From Thiodiazotropha sp040506775 (GTDB lineage Bacteria; Pseudomonadota; Gammaproteobacteria; Chromatiales; Chromatiaceae), in assembly GCA_040506775.1 (NCBI GenBank), contig JBEVWC010000016.1:1-64000 (forward strand): 64,000 bases of DNA, read 5' to 3'. Positions 44,152-53,020 of this stretch are shown one piece after another. How positions within the stretch are numbered: the first letter of the stretch is position 1; every line of letters begins with the position of its first letter. The translations under genes were made by a program, and so were the position numbers. The notes under the pieces were generated by a model, which searched no databases, had not been told where the DNA came from, and worked only from the letters and a program-made list of their open reading frames with translations.

Positions 44152-44997
44152 ATGGACAACTACGCAGTCATCGGCAACCCCATCGCCCACAGCAAATCCC
44201 CGGAGATCCACAGCGCCTTCGCCCGCCAGACCGGGGAGGCGGTGAACTACCAGCGGATCCTGGGTGATCCGGAGCATTTTGCCCGGGATGTGCGGCAGTT
44301 CTTCGCCGAGGGAGGCCAGGGACTCAACGTGACCGTACCCTTCAAGGAGGAGGCCTGGCGGCTCGCCGATGAACTCAGCGAGCGGGCCCACAGCGCCGGG
44401 GCGGTCAACACCCTGATCCGCCTCGAGGACGGGCGCCTGCGGGGTGACAACACCGATGGCATCGGCCTGGTGCGCGACCTGAGCGTCAACCAGGGTTTCC
44501 GCATACGCGACAAGCGGCTGCTGATCCTCGGCGCCGGCGGTGCGGTGCGCGGGGTGATGCGTCCCCTACTGGACGAGCACCCCAAACGCATCATCATCGC
44601 CAACCGCACGGCGGCCAAAGCCTTCTCCCTGGCCAGCGGTCTGGCCGCCTATGGCCAGGTGGCGGGGTGCGGCCTGGATGAGCTGGAAGGCATGCAGTTC
44701 GACCTGATCATCAACGGCACCGCCGCGGGTCTGCAAGGCGAAACCCCGGATCTGCCCGAAACCATTCTCGCCAAGGGCGGCTGGTGCTATGACATGCTCT
44801 ACAGCGCCGGCCCCACCCCGTTTCAGCGCTGGGCACGGGAGCACCAGGCGGCCCGCGCTCTGGATGGGCTCGGCATGCTGGTGGAACAGGCCGCGGAATC
44901 CTTCCGCCTGTGGCGCGGCATCCTGCCCGAAACCCCTCCGGTCATCGAGCAGTTGCGCCTGAAACTGCTACAAGAGGCCGACAAAGCCGCCCAATAA
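44152..44997 (+). CDS. aroE: Shikimate dehydrogenase AroE
   Basis: A 281-residue NADPH-dependent enzyme that reduces 3-dehydroshikimate to shikimate in aromatic amino acid synthesis. Substrate-site motifs: NPIAHSKSPEIH, NVTVPFKEEA (catalytic Lys) and RGDNTDGIGLV (catalytic Asp). Cofactor site: LILGAGGAVRGV and IIIANRTAAKA, whose Asn-Arg-Thr suits NADPH. Full length. GC content returns to the usual high level here, in contrast to the small gene just before it. Confidence 0.97.
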   Translation: MDNYAVIGNPIAHSKSPEIHSAFARQTGEAVNYQRILGDPEHFARDVRQFFAEGGQGLNVTVPFKEEAWRLADELSERAHSAGAVNTLIRLEDGRLRGDNTDGIGLVRDLSVNQGFRIRDKRLLILGAGGAVRGVMRPLLDEHPKRIIIANRTAAKAFSLASGLAAYGQVAGCGLDELEGMQFDLIINGTAAGLQGETPDLPETILAKGGWCYDMLYSAGPTPFQRWAREHQAARALDGLGMLVEQAAESFRLWRGILPETPPVIEQLRLKLLQEADKAAQ

Positions 44998-45098
44998 GAA
45001 TCGGATTCATTCAACTTGTGACGCAGTTCGCCGATACAGTGCGTATGGATTGAGTGGATTGGTTGAGGGAACACCGTAATAAAGCGAGGAGTTCCCAG

Positions 45099-47432
45099 AT
45101 GCTGATTAAAACAAAACTCCGGGCCGGCAGTGTTCTGCTGGCACTGGTCCCTGCCCTGCTGGTAGGAGGACTCATCGGCTGGTACGCCGATGATCATGCA
45201 AAAACCGCCCTTGAAGATCAGGCCAAGGCGCGCCTGGTTGCTCTGCGGGAGGACCGCGCAACCCAGATCGTCAACTATTTCGACGCCATGCGCTCCCAGG
45301 CCCAGGCCTATGCCAAGGACCGCATGACCATCGATGCCCTGCGCCGCTTCCACAACAGTTTCCACAGCCTGCAGGACGAAGTTCCGGTGGATCTGGCTCA
45401 AGCCCGCACCACCCTGCAGGGCTATTACAAATCCGACTTCCTCGGCCAGTTCAGCAAACGCAACAACGGCGAGTCCACTTCGATCGACGCACTGCTGCAG
45501 AAACTGGGTGACCACGGCATCCTGTTCCAGGACCGCTACATCGGCTCCAACCCGAATCCACTGGGTAACAAGGATAAGTTGATCGACAAGCAGGACGGCA
45601 GCAGTTACGCCCGGGATCATGCCCTGTTCCATCCCGGCTTCCGGGAACTGCAACAGCGCTTCGGCTACTACGACATCTTCCTCATCGACGCCGATACCGG
45701 GGATGTGATGTACACCGTGTTCAAGGAACTCGATTACGCCACCTCCCTGAAAACCGGTCCGTATGCCGATTCGGGACTGGGCAAGGCCTTCCGCGGCGCC
45801 CTGGGCCTGCCGGATAACGGCTCGGTGTTCATGACCGATTTCGAACCCTACCTGCCGTCCTATAACGATCCGGCCGCCTTTATCGCCATACCCGTGTTTG
45901 ATCAGGGCGAGCAGCTTGGCGTCATCGCCTTCCAGCTGCCCATCGACCGGATCAATCAGGTAATGACCGGTAACGGCAAGTGGCAGGATTCGGGACTCGG
46001 CGAAAGCGGCGAGACCTATCTGATCGGCTCCGACATGAAGATGCGCAGCCAGAGCCGTTTCTTTATTGAAGATCCGCAGGGTTTCCTCACTGCCATCGGC
46101 GGGGCCGGGGTTCCCGGTAACGTGCTGGATGCGATCCGCGCCAAGGAGACCGTCATCGGATTGCAACCCGTGAACTCGCCCGGTGCCCAGCGGGCGATCG
46201 GCGGTACCACCGGGTTCGACGTGTTCGACGACTATCGGGGCGTACCGGTACTTTCGGCCTACAAGCCGGTGGAGATCGGCAGTCTGAAGTGGGCAATCCT
46301 GGCGGAAATCGACCAGCAAGAGGCCTATGCCGCCGCGACAGAACTGCGCCATGACATCGTGTATCTGATGATCGGCACCGCGCTGGTGCTGGCGCTGGCC
46401 AGTGCGGCCATCGGCTGGATCTTCAGCATGGGCGTGACTGCGCCCCTGGGGCGTATCCTGGCATCCATGCGGGATATCTCCTCAGGGTCCGGGGACCTGA
46501 CGGTGCGCCTGGATGACAAGAGCAACGACGAGTTGGGTCAACTGGGTGGCGCCTTCAACACCTTCGTCACCAAACTCGAGGGCATCATGGTCGAGGTCGG
46601 CCACTCCACCGACGAGATGGCGGTAGCCTCGGAAGAGCTTTCCACCATTACCCGGGATACCCGCCAGGGTGTGGAGCAGCAGCAGGGCGAGATCCAGCAG
46701 GTTGCCACCGCTATCGAAGAGATGACCGCCACGGTGCGGGATGTGGCGCACAGCACCAATGCCACCGCCGATGCCGCGCGCCATGCAGGCAGCCAGGTGC
46801 ACGCGGGGCGTGAGGTCCTGGAGCGCAACACCTCCGCGATCCAGCTGCTGTCCCAGCGCATGAACGAGTCCAAGGAGATCGTGCATGCCCTGCATGCGGA
46901 CAGCACCAAGGTCGGGTCGGTGCTGGACGTGATCCAGGGTATCGCCGAGCAGACCAACCTGCTGGCCCTCAACGCCGCGATCGAAGCGGCCCGGGCCGGC
47001 GAACAGGGACGCGGCTTCGCGGTGGTTGCCGACGAGGTGCGCATCCTGGCCCAGCGTACCCAGCAGTCCACTGAGGAGATCCGTGAGACCATCGAGACCC
47101 TGCAGTCACGCAGCGCCCAGACCACCCGGATGCTCAACGAGAACAACGAGGACCTCGGCACCACGGTTCAGCTCACGGAACAAACTGAAAAGGCCTTCGG
47201 CGAGATCGAACAATCGGTTCAGGAATTGCTCGACATGAGCACCCACATCGCCAGCGCCACCGAGGAACAGGCCTCGGTCACCGAAGAGATCAGCCGTAAC
47301 GTGGACAACATCTATCAGGTCGCCCAGAGCACCGCCAGCGGCGCGGAGCAGACCATGGCTTCGAGCGAGATGCTGGCCCGCCTCGGCGATCAGCTCAAGG
47401 CACTGGTCAAGCAGTTCAAAGTCAGCGGCTGA
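45099..47432 (+). CDS. Methyl-accepting chemotaxis protein
   Basis: A 777-residue transmembrane chemoreceptor. Membrane helix 1 (about 10-30) is followed by a large periplasmic sensor (about 35-420) of double-Cache-like size, with YDIFLIDADTGDVMYTVFKEL and similar segments. Helix 2 lies at about 428-452 (MIGTALVLALASAAIGWIF), then HAMP and the signalling domain. The CheA/CheW tip reads QGIAEQTNLLALNAAIEAAR. There is no C-terminal pentapeptide for CheR tethering. The start at 45099 has GAGGAG eight bases upstream; the frame from 45054 adds 15 non-conserved residues. The ligand is unknown. Confidence 0.95.
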   Translation: MLIKTKLRAGSVLLALVPALLVGGLIGWYADDHAKTALEDQAKARLVALREDRATQIVNYFDAMRSQAQAYAKDRMTIDALRRFHNSFHSLQDEVPVDLAQARTTLQGYYKSDFLGQFSKRNNGESTSIDALLQKLGDHGILFQDRYIGSNPNPLGNKDKLIDKQDGSSYARDHALFHPGFRELQQRFGYYDIFLIDADTGDVMYTVFKELDYATSLKTGPYADSGLGKAFRGALGLPDNGSVFMTDFEPYLPSYNDPAAFIAIPVFDQGEQLGVIAFQLPIDRINQVMTGNGKWQDSGLGESGETYLIGSDMKMRSQSRFFIEDPQGFLTAIGGAGVPGNVLDAIRAKETVIGLQPVNSPGAQRAIGGTTGFDVFDDYRGVPVLSAYKPVEIGSLKWAILAEIDQQEAYAAATELRHDIVYLMIGTALVLALASAAIGWIFSMGVTAPLGRILASMRDISSGSGDLTVRLDDKSNDELGQLGGAFNTFVTKLEGIMVEVGHSTDEMAVASEELSTITRDTRQGVEQQQGEIQQVATAIEEMTATVRDVAHSTNATADAARHAGSQVHAGREVLERNTSAIQLLSQRMNESKEIVHALHADSTKVGSVLDVIQGIAEQTNLLALNAAIEAARAGEQGRGFAVVADEVRILAQRTQQSTEEIRETIETLQSRSAQTTRMLNENNEDLGTTVQLTEQTEKAFGEIEQSVQELLDMSTHIASATEEQASVTEEISRNVDNIYQVAQSTASGAEQTMASSEMLARLGDQLKALVKQFKVSG

Positions 47433-47450
47433 GTTACCGCGCATCGACCA

Positions 47451-47480
47451 CCGGGCCGGCCGCCTCAGCCGCCGGCCCGG
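47451..47480 (+). terminator. Perfect GC-rich hairpin after the chemoreceptor
   Basis: CCGGGCCGGC (47451-47460) pairs perfectly with GCCGGCCCGG (47471-47480) around a 10-base loop, 18 bases past the stop. No T tract follows, so termination strength is uncertain. Confidence 0.5.
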
Positions 47481-47655
47481 AACCACCCTCCCTGCCCGCC
47501 TGAGATCGGGCCTCCCGCCTCAAATAACCCCCGTATCACAGGGCAAACCCGGCTTTCAAAACCCTCCAGCGGATGCCATAGTAGGGCTATCCAATAAAAA
47601 ACGGGATCCCGGCCACGCTCCGTTGCCAGGCCGCCCAGAACCCAAAGTGAGGCTG

Positions 47656-48555
47656 ATGAGTGTATTTCCCGTGGTTGGCGTGGCCCGACCGAATTTCCTG
47701 ATCCTGACCCCAATCTGTCTCTCCCTAGGCCTGGCCAGCGCCCTGCTGACCGGGATTCCCATCGACTGGACCCGTTTCGCGGTGATCCTGGTGGGCGGTC
47801 TGATGGCCCATGTGAGCGTCAACGCCCTCAACGAGTATGCCGACTTCCAGTCCGGGCTCGACTTCAAGACCGACAAAACCCCGTTCAGTGGCGGCAGCGG
47901 CACCCTGGTGATGCAGCCCCGGCTCGCCATCCAGGCCCTGATGCTCGGCGTCCTCTCTCTGCTGACCACCATACTCAGCGGACTTTACCTGGTGCAGCAG
48001 ACTGGCTGGGGACTGACCCCCATCGGCCTTGCGGGTGTGGCAATCATCGTGCTCTACACCGGCTGGGTGAATCGCAACCGCTACCTGGTGCTGATCACTC
48101 CGGGACTCGGTTTTGGTCCCCTGATGGTGATAGGCACCCACTACGCCCTGACCGGCACCTACCAGGGCCTCGCCTGGCTGCTCTCCCTGATCCCCTTCTT
48201 TCTGGTCAACAACCTGCTGCTGCTCAACCAGATCCCCGACCGGGAAGCCGACCAGAGCGTCGGCCGGGACAACTTCGCCATCGCCTGGGGCACCGTCGGC
48301 ACCGCCCAGCTGTTCCTCGGCTTCGCCCTGTTGGCCTACGCCAGCATCATCCTGGGCGTACTCGGCGGTATGCTTCCCGGCCTGGCACTGCTTGGACTGT
48401 TGACCCTGCCCCTGTCCTACCAGGTGTTCGTCGGAGTGCGGGAATCCAACGGAGACCTGCCACAACTGATCCCCAACCTGGGCAAGAATGTGGCAATCAC
48501 CCTGGCGACCCCGTTGCTGGTTTCGGTCGGTATTTTCCTCAGCGCCTACCTGTAG
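47656..48555 (+). CDS. UbiA-family prenyltransferase, MenA-like
   Basis: A 299-residue membrane protein with about eight or nine helices. The first Asp-rich motif is NEYADFQSGLD followed by KTDKTPFSGGSG, and the second is NQIPDREADQSVGRDN, both for prenyl-diphosphate and magnesium binding. The NEYxDFxxGLD form resembles MenA (1,4-dihydroxy-2-naphthoate prenyltransferase) and related enzymes more than UbiA. Other men genes are absent from the window, so quinone type is uncertain. The start at 47656 has a GTGAGG ribosome site six bases upstream. Confidence 0.85.
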   Translation: MSVFPVVGVARPNFLILTPICLSLGLASALLTGIPIDWTRFAVILVGGLMAHVSVNALNEYADFQSGLDFKTDKTPFSGGSGTLVMQPRLAIQALMLGVLSLLTTILSGLYLVQQTGWGLTPIGLAGVAIIVLYTGWVNRNRYLVLITPGLGFGPLMVIGTHYALTGTYQGLAWLLSLIPFFLVNNLLLLNQIPDREADQSVGRDNFAIAWGTVGTAQLFLGFALLAYASIILGVLGGMLPGLALLGLLTLPLSYQVFVGVRESNGDLPQLIPNLGKNVAITLATPLLVSVGIFLSAYL

Positions 48556-48732
48556 CGGACGACGCATTCTCCGGTGAGATGAGCACAGACCGACTATCAT
48601 GGATAGAAAAACGCCAAGGCCTGTTCAGACGAATCCAATATGCCCTGGTATTTAGCTGAGAAAGCCAAACACACACCAGAGCCGTTGCCATTGCATCTCG
48701 TATCAGTAGTCTCAATCCAGGAGTACTGAAAG

Positions 48733-49059
48733 ATGATGAAACCCATGCTGTTCGGTATCGCCTTCTGTGCGATCGTTGCAGGCGGGTGCGCCGATCAACA
48801 ATCCCTCACCCAGGAAGAATTACACAACCAGAGTCGTGTCGATGCGGTTGTGTCGGGTGTTCTGTTCGAAAACGAACTCGATGAGGTGACCTCCTACAAC
48901 ATCCGCAAAGATGGTTTTGTGGTCATCCGGTTCGCCCCATCGGTGCCTTCCGAAAAATACAATCAGGTAGTCGACCAGCTGCGTTCTGACGATGACGTCC
49001 CCGGTCTGCGTGCAGAGCAGGGCGGAAAAGAAATCTGCCCGGTAAACGGCTATCGTTGA
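48733..49059 (+). CDS. Small putative lipoprotein
   Basis: A 108-residue exported protein, not recognised. The signal peptide ends in a lipobox, VAGGC (Cys at about 19), so it is probably anchored to a membrane by lipid. The mature part contains KDGFVVIRFAPSVPSEKYNQVV and a C-terminal pair of charged turns with one Cys (EICPVNGYR). A ribosome site (CAGGAG) lies eight to ten bases before the ATG. Next to it is another small exported protein in the same direction. Confidence 0.65.
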   Translation: MMKPMLFGIAFCAIVAGGCADQQSLTQEELHNQSRVDAVVSGVLFENELDEVTSYNIRKDGFVVIRFAPSVPSEKYNQVVDQLRSDDDVPGLRAEQGGKEICPVNGYR

Positions 49060-49229
49060 ACAGACCCGTCAGCTCGATAACAACCCTTTCAAATCCGTTT
49101 TCTTATCAGTGACTCAGTCGATTCGCACCTGGCGTGTTGTACTCAACACCCCAACCCTCCCCATCAGCCTGTCACACTCCGCCCGACAGGTTGATCGTTC
49201 ATACCAAGGCGGAACCCAAGGAGAAAAGG

Positions 49230-49610
49230 ATGAAAACAATAACAGCAGTACTGCTTTGCGCTTTCTGGTGCAGCGGCGTCCAGGCCGGTGAGCGATTATC
49301 AGCAGCGGACCTTAAGGAGTTGTACAGCGGCAATACCGTCACCGGGGTGCATTTCAAGCACGGCCCCGGACGTGTCTACTATTCCGAGGACGGTTCAGTC
49401 GTCAGCAATTCGGACAGCGGCAAAACACGATCAGGTAAATGGTGGATCGACGCTAAAACCGATACACGATGTGTGCGATGGGATCACATGGACAAGGATC
49501 TGTGTCATTACACGGAAAAAAATGAGGATGGCACCTATTCGCTGATCAATGCGAAGAACGGAAAAGAACTGGTCAGGATGAACGAAGTTCAAGCTGGAAA
49601 TCAGCTCTAA
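49230..49610 (+). CDS. Small secreted protein of unknown function
   Basis: A 126-residue exported protein. The signal peptide (about 1-19, CSGVQAGE) is followed by LSAADLKELYSGNTVTGVHF and a beta-rich core with two cysteines in TRCVRWDHMDKDLCHY, which could form a disulfide. This layout recalls DUF995-like or lipocalin-type small periplasmic proteins, without a firm match. The ATG at 49230 has AAGGAG upstream with AAAAGG directly before it; the frame from 49134 is too long. A strong terminator follows. Confidence 0.7.
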   Translation: MKTITAVLLCAFWCSGVQAGERLSAADLKELYSGNTVTGVHFKHGPGRVYYSEDGSVVSNSDSGKTRSGKWWIDAKTDTRCVRWDHMDKDLCHYTEKNEDGTYSLINAKNGKELVRMNEVQAGNQL

Positions 49611-49631
49611 CCAGGCTCGGCGCTTGTCCGA

Positions 49632-49670
49632 CCGGAGTCCGCACAGCTGTTCCAGGGCTCCGGTTTTTTT
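49632..49670 (+). terminator. Intrinsic terminator after the small secreted protein
   Basis: CCGGAG pairs with CTCCGG (imperfect longer stem through TCC/GGG), followed by seven T, 22 bases after the stop. Confidence 0.75.
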
Positions 49671-49739
49671 CCTCCTGGTCACTCACGAAATCAGCGCAGA
49701 GACCGGCAACCACGGGTTTAATGATCCCTGACTGAAAAG

Positions 49740-50282
49740 TCAGGATTCGCGGGACGCCTCGTAACGCTCCGACAAACGCACATAGTGGCCCGCCGTGTAG
49801 TCGATGATCTCCTTTTCCTTCTCGCTCAGCGCCCGCACCCGGCGCGCCGGTCGTCCCAGCCACAGGTAACCCCCTTCCAGGCGTCGTCCCTGGGGCACCA
49901 GAGAGCCCGCACCGAGCATCGCCCCCGATTCCAGCACCGCACCGTCAAGAATGGTGGAGTCCATGCCGATAAAACACCCGTCGGCGATCTCGCAGCCGTG
50001 CAGCATCACCCGGTGGCCCACGGTGACGCCCTCACCGATGGTCAGCGGGCGCCCCCCAGGCAGGTAGTAGCTGTCGTGGGAGACGTGCAGCACCGAGCCA
50101 TCCTGGATGTTGGTACGGGCGCCGATGCGGATCCGGTGCACATCGCCGCGGATCACGCACATTGGCCAAACCGAGGCCTGTGATGCAATATGGACATCGC
50201 CGATGACCACGGCGGTTTCATCCACCCAGGCATCGTCTTCGATGCGCGGGACGTGGGTTTCGAAGGGGCGTATGTTGGACAT
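49740..50282 (-). CDS. Gamma-class carbonic anhydrase-like protein
   Basis: A 180-residue left-handed beta-helix of the YrdA/CaiE/PaaY group. Hexapeptide repeats run from residue 20 to 130. The zinc-site pattern is present: VIRGDVHRIRIGARTNIQDG (Arg, Asp, Gln), VLHVSHD and VGHRVMLHGC give three histidines. Many such proteins have weak carbonic anhydrase activity or another role. It is divergent from lemA with only 25 bases between start codons, so their promoters must overlap each other or the coding ends. Confidence 0.9.
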   Translation of the reverse strand: MSNIRPFETHVPRIEDDAWVDETAVVIGDVHIASQASVWPMCVIRGDVHRIRIGARTNIQDGSVLHVSHDSYYLPGGRPLTIGEGVTVGHRVMLHGCEIADGCFIGMDSTILDGAVLESGAMLGAGSLVPQGRRLEGGYLWLGRPARRVRALSEKEKEIIDYTAGHYVRLSERYEASRES

Positions 50283-50307
50283 GTGACTGAAGGGGGTTCC
50301 TGTAACG

Positions 50308-50880
50308 ATGGAGATATTCAGCTTTGTAGTGATCGGGACGATAGTAGCAATCCTGATCTATGGTGTGATGATTTACAACAACCTGGTCCGGCTCAAACAT
50401 GATGTAAGCAAGGCCTGGGCGAACATCGACGTGCTGCTGAAACAGCGTCACGACGAACTGCCCAAGCTGGTGGAAACCTGCAAGCAGTACATGCAGTACG
50501 AGCAGGAGACCCTGGAAAAGGTGATGAAGGCCCGCTCCGCGGTCCACAGCGCGGCCGCCTCCGGGGACGTCGGTGCCTTGGGTTCGGCGGAAGGACAGTT
50601 GCGGCTCGGACTCGGCAACCTGTTCGCGGTGGCGGAGAACTATCCCGATCTGAAGGCCAACGAGACCTTCCTGCACCTGCAGAGCCGCATCACCGGCCTG
50701 GAGAACAGCATCGCCGACCGGCGCGAGTTCTATAACGACAGCGTCAATATGAACAATGTCCGCATCGAGCAGTTCCCGGACGTGATCCTGGCCCGCATGT
50801 TCGCCTTCCAGCCGGCGGAACTGCTGGAATTCGACGCCTCTGAACTGACGGATGTGAATATCGGCACCCTGTTTCACTGA
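50308..50880 (+). CDS. lemA: LemA family protein
   Basis: A 190-residue protein with an N-terminal membrane helix (about 5-25) and long coiled helices. The conserved core reads YNNLVRLKHDVSKAWANIDVLLKQRHDELPKLV, then AENYPDLKANETFLHLQ and REFYNDSVNMNN. LemA proteins are widespread, with no firm function; this pairing with a GIDE-domain gene is common. The stop overlaps the next start (TGATG), indicating a two-gene operon. Confidence 0.95.
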   Translation: MEIFSFVVIGTIVAILIYGVMIYNNLVRLKHDVSKAWANIDVLLKQRHDELPKLVETCKQYMQYEQETLEKVMKARSAVHSAAASGDVGALGSAEGQLRLGLGNLFAVAENYPDLKANETFLHLQSRITGLENSIADRREFYNDSVNMNNVRIEQFPDVILARMFAFQPAELLEFDASELTDVNIGTLFH

Positions 50881-51824
50881 TGCAGGCCGTCGCCAACCTC
50901 AGCTCCGGCGAATTCCTGTTCTGGAGCGGCCTGATGTCATTGGCCGCCCTGGCCGGGCTGATCACCACCTTCGTCACCTTCCATCGGGCACGCCTGATCG
51001 AGGACACCCCCACGGCGAAGATCCGCTCCGCACCCCAGGGCTACGTGGAACTGATCGGCGAGGCGGACATGATGCGCGGCGAACCGGTGATCGCGCCGCT
51101 CAGCAGCACCCCCTGCTGCTGGTGGAAGTTCCGGGTGGAGAAGAAAAACGACAACGGCTGGCGCACCCAGCGCACCGGGGTCAGCGAAAGTCTGTTCCTG
51201 CTGCGTGACGGCACCGGGGAGTGCGTCATAGATCCCGAGGGCGCCTCGGTGAACGCCAGCGAGCGGCAGGTCTGGCATGGGCCCAACCCCACCCCCTTCG
51301 CGGGTCCCGACCGGGGCCGGGGCACCACCCACAGCCGCTTCAAGCTGTTCGGCATGGAGGTCTCCGTCAACACCACCTTCGAGGGGGACTACCGCTACAC
51401 CGAGGAGATGATCCTGCCCGGTGACCCCCTCTATGCCATCGGCCTGTTCAGCTCCCTGGGGGAACTGGACCGCAAGGCGATGCGCGACGAGCGCATCCGT
51501 GACCGTCTGCGCCAGTGGAAGGCTGATCACGCGGCTCTCCTGGAGCGATTCGATCGTAACCGTGACGGCAGGATCGATACCGCCGAGTGGGAGTCCGCGC
51601 GCCGCGCGGCGGAACGTGAAGTAACACGGGAGCAGATGCAGGAGGACCAGCAACCCCTGCACACCCTGAGCGGCACCGGATCAACCCGGCGCCCGCTGCT
51701 GATCTCCACCAAGGAGGAGTTTGCCCTGGTGAGACGCTATCGCCTGATTTCGTTTTTCAGCCTGCTGGGGTTTCTTGCCCTGGGTACCGGGGCGGCCTGG
51801 ATGGTTACGCTCAGGCTCCTCTAA
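50880..51824 (+). CDS. GIDE-domain membrane protein with an EF-hand
   Basis: A 314-residue protein with membrane helices at about 13-33 and 288-310. Between them lies the GIDE domain known from the mitochondrial E3 ligase MUL1 (YVELIGEADMMRGEP, CCWWKFRVE, LLRDGTGECVIDP, ILPGDPLYAIG), but with no RING finger. Residues 225-236 form a complete EF-hand loop, DRNRDGRIDTAE, so calcium binding is plausible. Translationally coupled to lemA; the pair probably forms one inner-membrane complex of unknown role. Confidence 0.85.
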   Translation: MQAVANLSSGEFLFWSGLMSLAALAGLITTFVTFHRARLIEDTPTAKIRSAPQGYVELIGEADMMRGEPVIAPLSSTPCCWWKFRVEKKNDNGWRTQRTGVSESLFLLRDGTGECVIDPEGASVNASERQVWHGPNPTPFAGPDRGRGTTHSRFKLFGMEVSVNTTFEGDYRYTEEMILPGDPLYAIGLFSSLGELDRKAMRDERIRDRLRQWKADHAALLERFDRNRDGRIDTAEWESARRAAEREVTREQMQEDQQPLHTLSGTGSTRRPLLISTKEEFALVRRYRLISFFSLLGFLALGTGAAWMVTLRLL

Positions 51825-51866
51825 CACGTATTCGAGCTGACCTAGACGGCGTTCATTGCTGCGGGC

Positions 51867-51951
51867 AGGTCGGGTTAGCGCAGCGTAACCCGACGTTGGC
51901 TGCGAACTTGGGTGCATTGCGTCGGGTTACGCTGCGCTAACCCGGCCTACG
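51867..51951. repeat. Inverted pair of the 'cgggttacgctgcgctaacc' repeat
   Basis: 'aggtcgggttagcgcagcgt' (51867-51886) faces 'gtcgggttacgctgcgctaa' (51921-51940) with 34 bases between them, making a long potential hairpin after the GIDE gene. Confidence 0.75.
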
Positions 51952-52114
51952 AGTGGGCCATCCCACGGGACGGGAACCCATGGGCATCATCGGGCTCCAA
52001 TCAGCAGCGCTTGAGAATTTTTCCCAACATCGTTACAAAGCAGATTACCCGCGCCTCTGCCAGGCGCTATCCAGATGCGTCTCCCGTGGACCACGACACA
52101 ACCAGGAATCCAAG

Positions 52115-52651
52115 TTGAATCGCCTTATCCCCATCCTGATCGCCCTTTGCATGAGCAGCGCCACGGCATCCGCCGGCAACATCCTGCTCGATGATCCGAC
52201 CGACATCAAATACACCCCCGGCGCGGAAGAGATCTGGAAGGAGGGTGAGGTTAAGCTGCCCGAGAAGGTGCACCAGGACGCACTGCAGGCCTTCGAGGTG
52301 GGCGCCGGTGAACAGCGGTTCGAGTATCTGATCGATACCACCAGCCTGGAGACCGGCGCGGACGGGGTGACTCGCTTTCTGCTGGTGATCCGCTCCCGTA
52401 GCGGGGTCGACAACAGCTCCTACGAGGGTTTCCGCTGCAGGGAGCGCCTCTACAAGGTCTATGGTTATGGCGACGCGAACAAGCTCTTTCCCGCCTCGGA
52501 CACGGACTGGCAGCTGATCCCCAAGGACGAATCCACCGACTACCGTGCAGCGCTCTACGACGACATGATCTGCAACCTGCTGACCGGCAAACCGAACGAT
52601 CCGGATGAGGTATTCCGGGCCATGCGCAGCCATCGGAGGGTGAGCGAGTAA
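52115..52651 (+). CDS. CNP1-like family exported protein
   Basis: A 178-residue exported protein. The signal peptide (about 1-23, CMSSATASA) is followed by the CNP1-like domain: KLPEKVHQDALQAFEV, FEYLIDTTSLETGADGVTRF, SYEGFRCRERLYKVYG and YDDMICNLLTG. CNP1 was first named from a surface-associated protein of Neisseria; its function is unknown. The best start is a TTG at 52115 with AGGA seven bases upstream, because it opens directly into the signal peptide; the ATG-started frame from 51953 runs into repeat sequence. Confidence 0.82.
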   Translation: MNRLIPILIALCMSSATASAGNILLDDPTDIKYTPGAEEIWKEGEVKLPEKVHQDALQAFEVGAGEQRFEYLIDTTSLETGADGVTRFLLVIRSRSGVDNSSYEGFRCRERLYKVYGYGDANKLFPASDTDWQLIPKDESTDYRAALYDDMICNLLTGKPNDPDEVFRAMRSHRRVSE

Positions 52652-53020
52652 GTTGATCGCCACTGAGGATATCGGCAGTCACTCAACTCGCCAGCCTGGT
52701 TATCTCGTTCCCACGCTCTGCGTGGGAATGCGTTCCAGGATCAGGTTTTTGCGCGCATCACAGCAGTCATCGGTAGGTCGGGTCAGCGGAGCGTAACCCG
52801 ACGAACAGCGGAACCCAATCCAATCATGTCGGGTTCCGCTTCGCTACATCTGGGCTACCAGGAGTGCATGCTCGGGTCTGACAGATGCAGAACATGGGGT
52901 CAGATGTCCTGATCTCAACCCTGCGATCCACCCTGTTAACAGGGCTTTCCTCACCACCCCCAGATGCGATTTAATCGAGACATCGACAGGAACAGACCAG
53001 ATCCAATGGGAACCACTGAA
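52652..53020. repeat. Intergenic repeats before prlC
   Basis: Contains a 'ctcgttcccacgctctgcgt' palindrome (52704-52732), an inverted pair of the other family ('taggtcgggtcagcggagcg' at 52774-52793 and 'gtcgggttccgcttcgctac' at 52828-52847), and a perfect 14-base palindrome CCCTGTTAACAGGG near 52931. No gene is seen. Confidence 0.7.
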
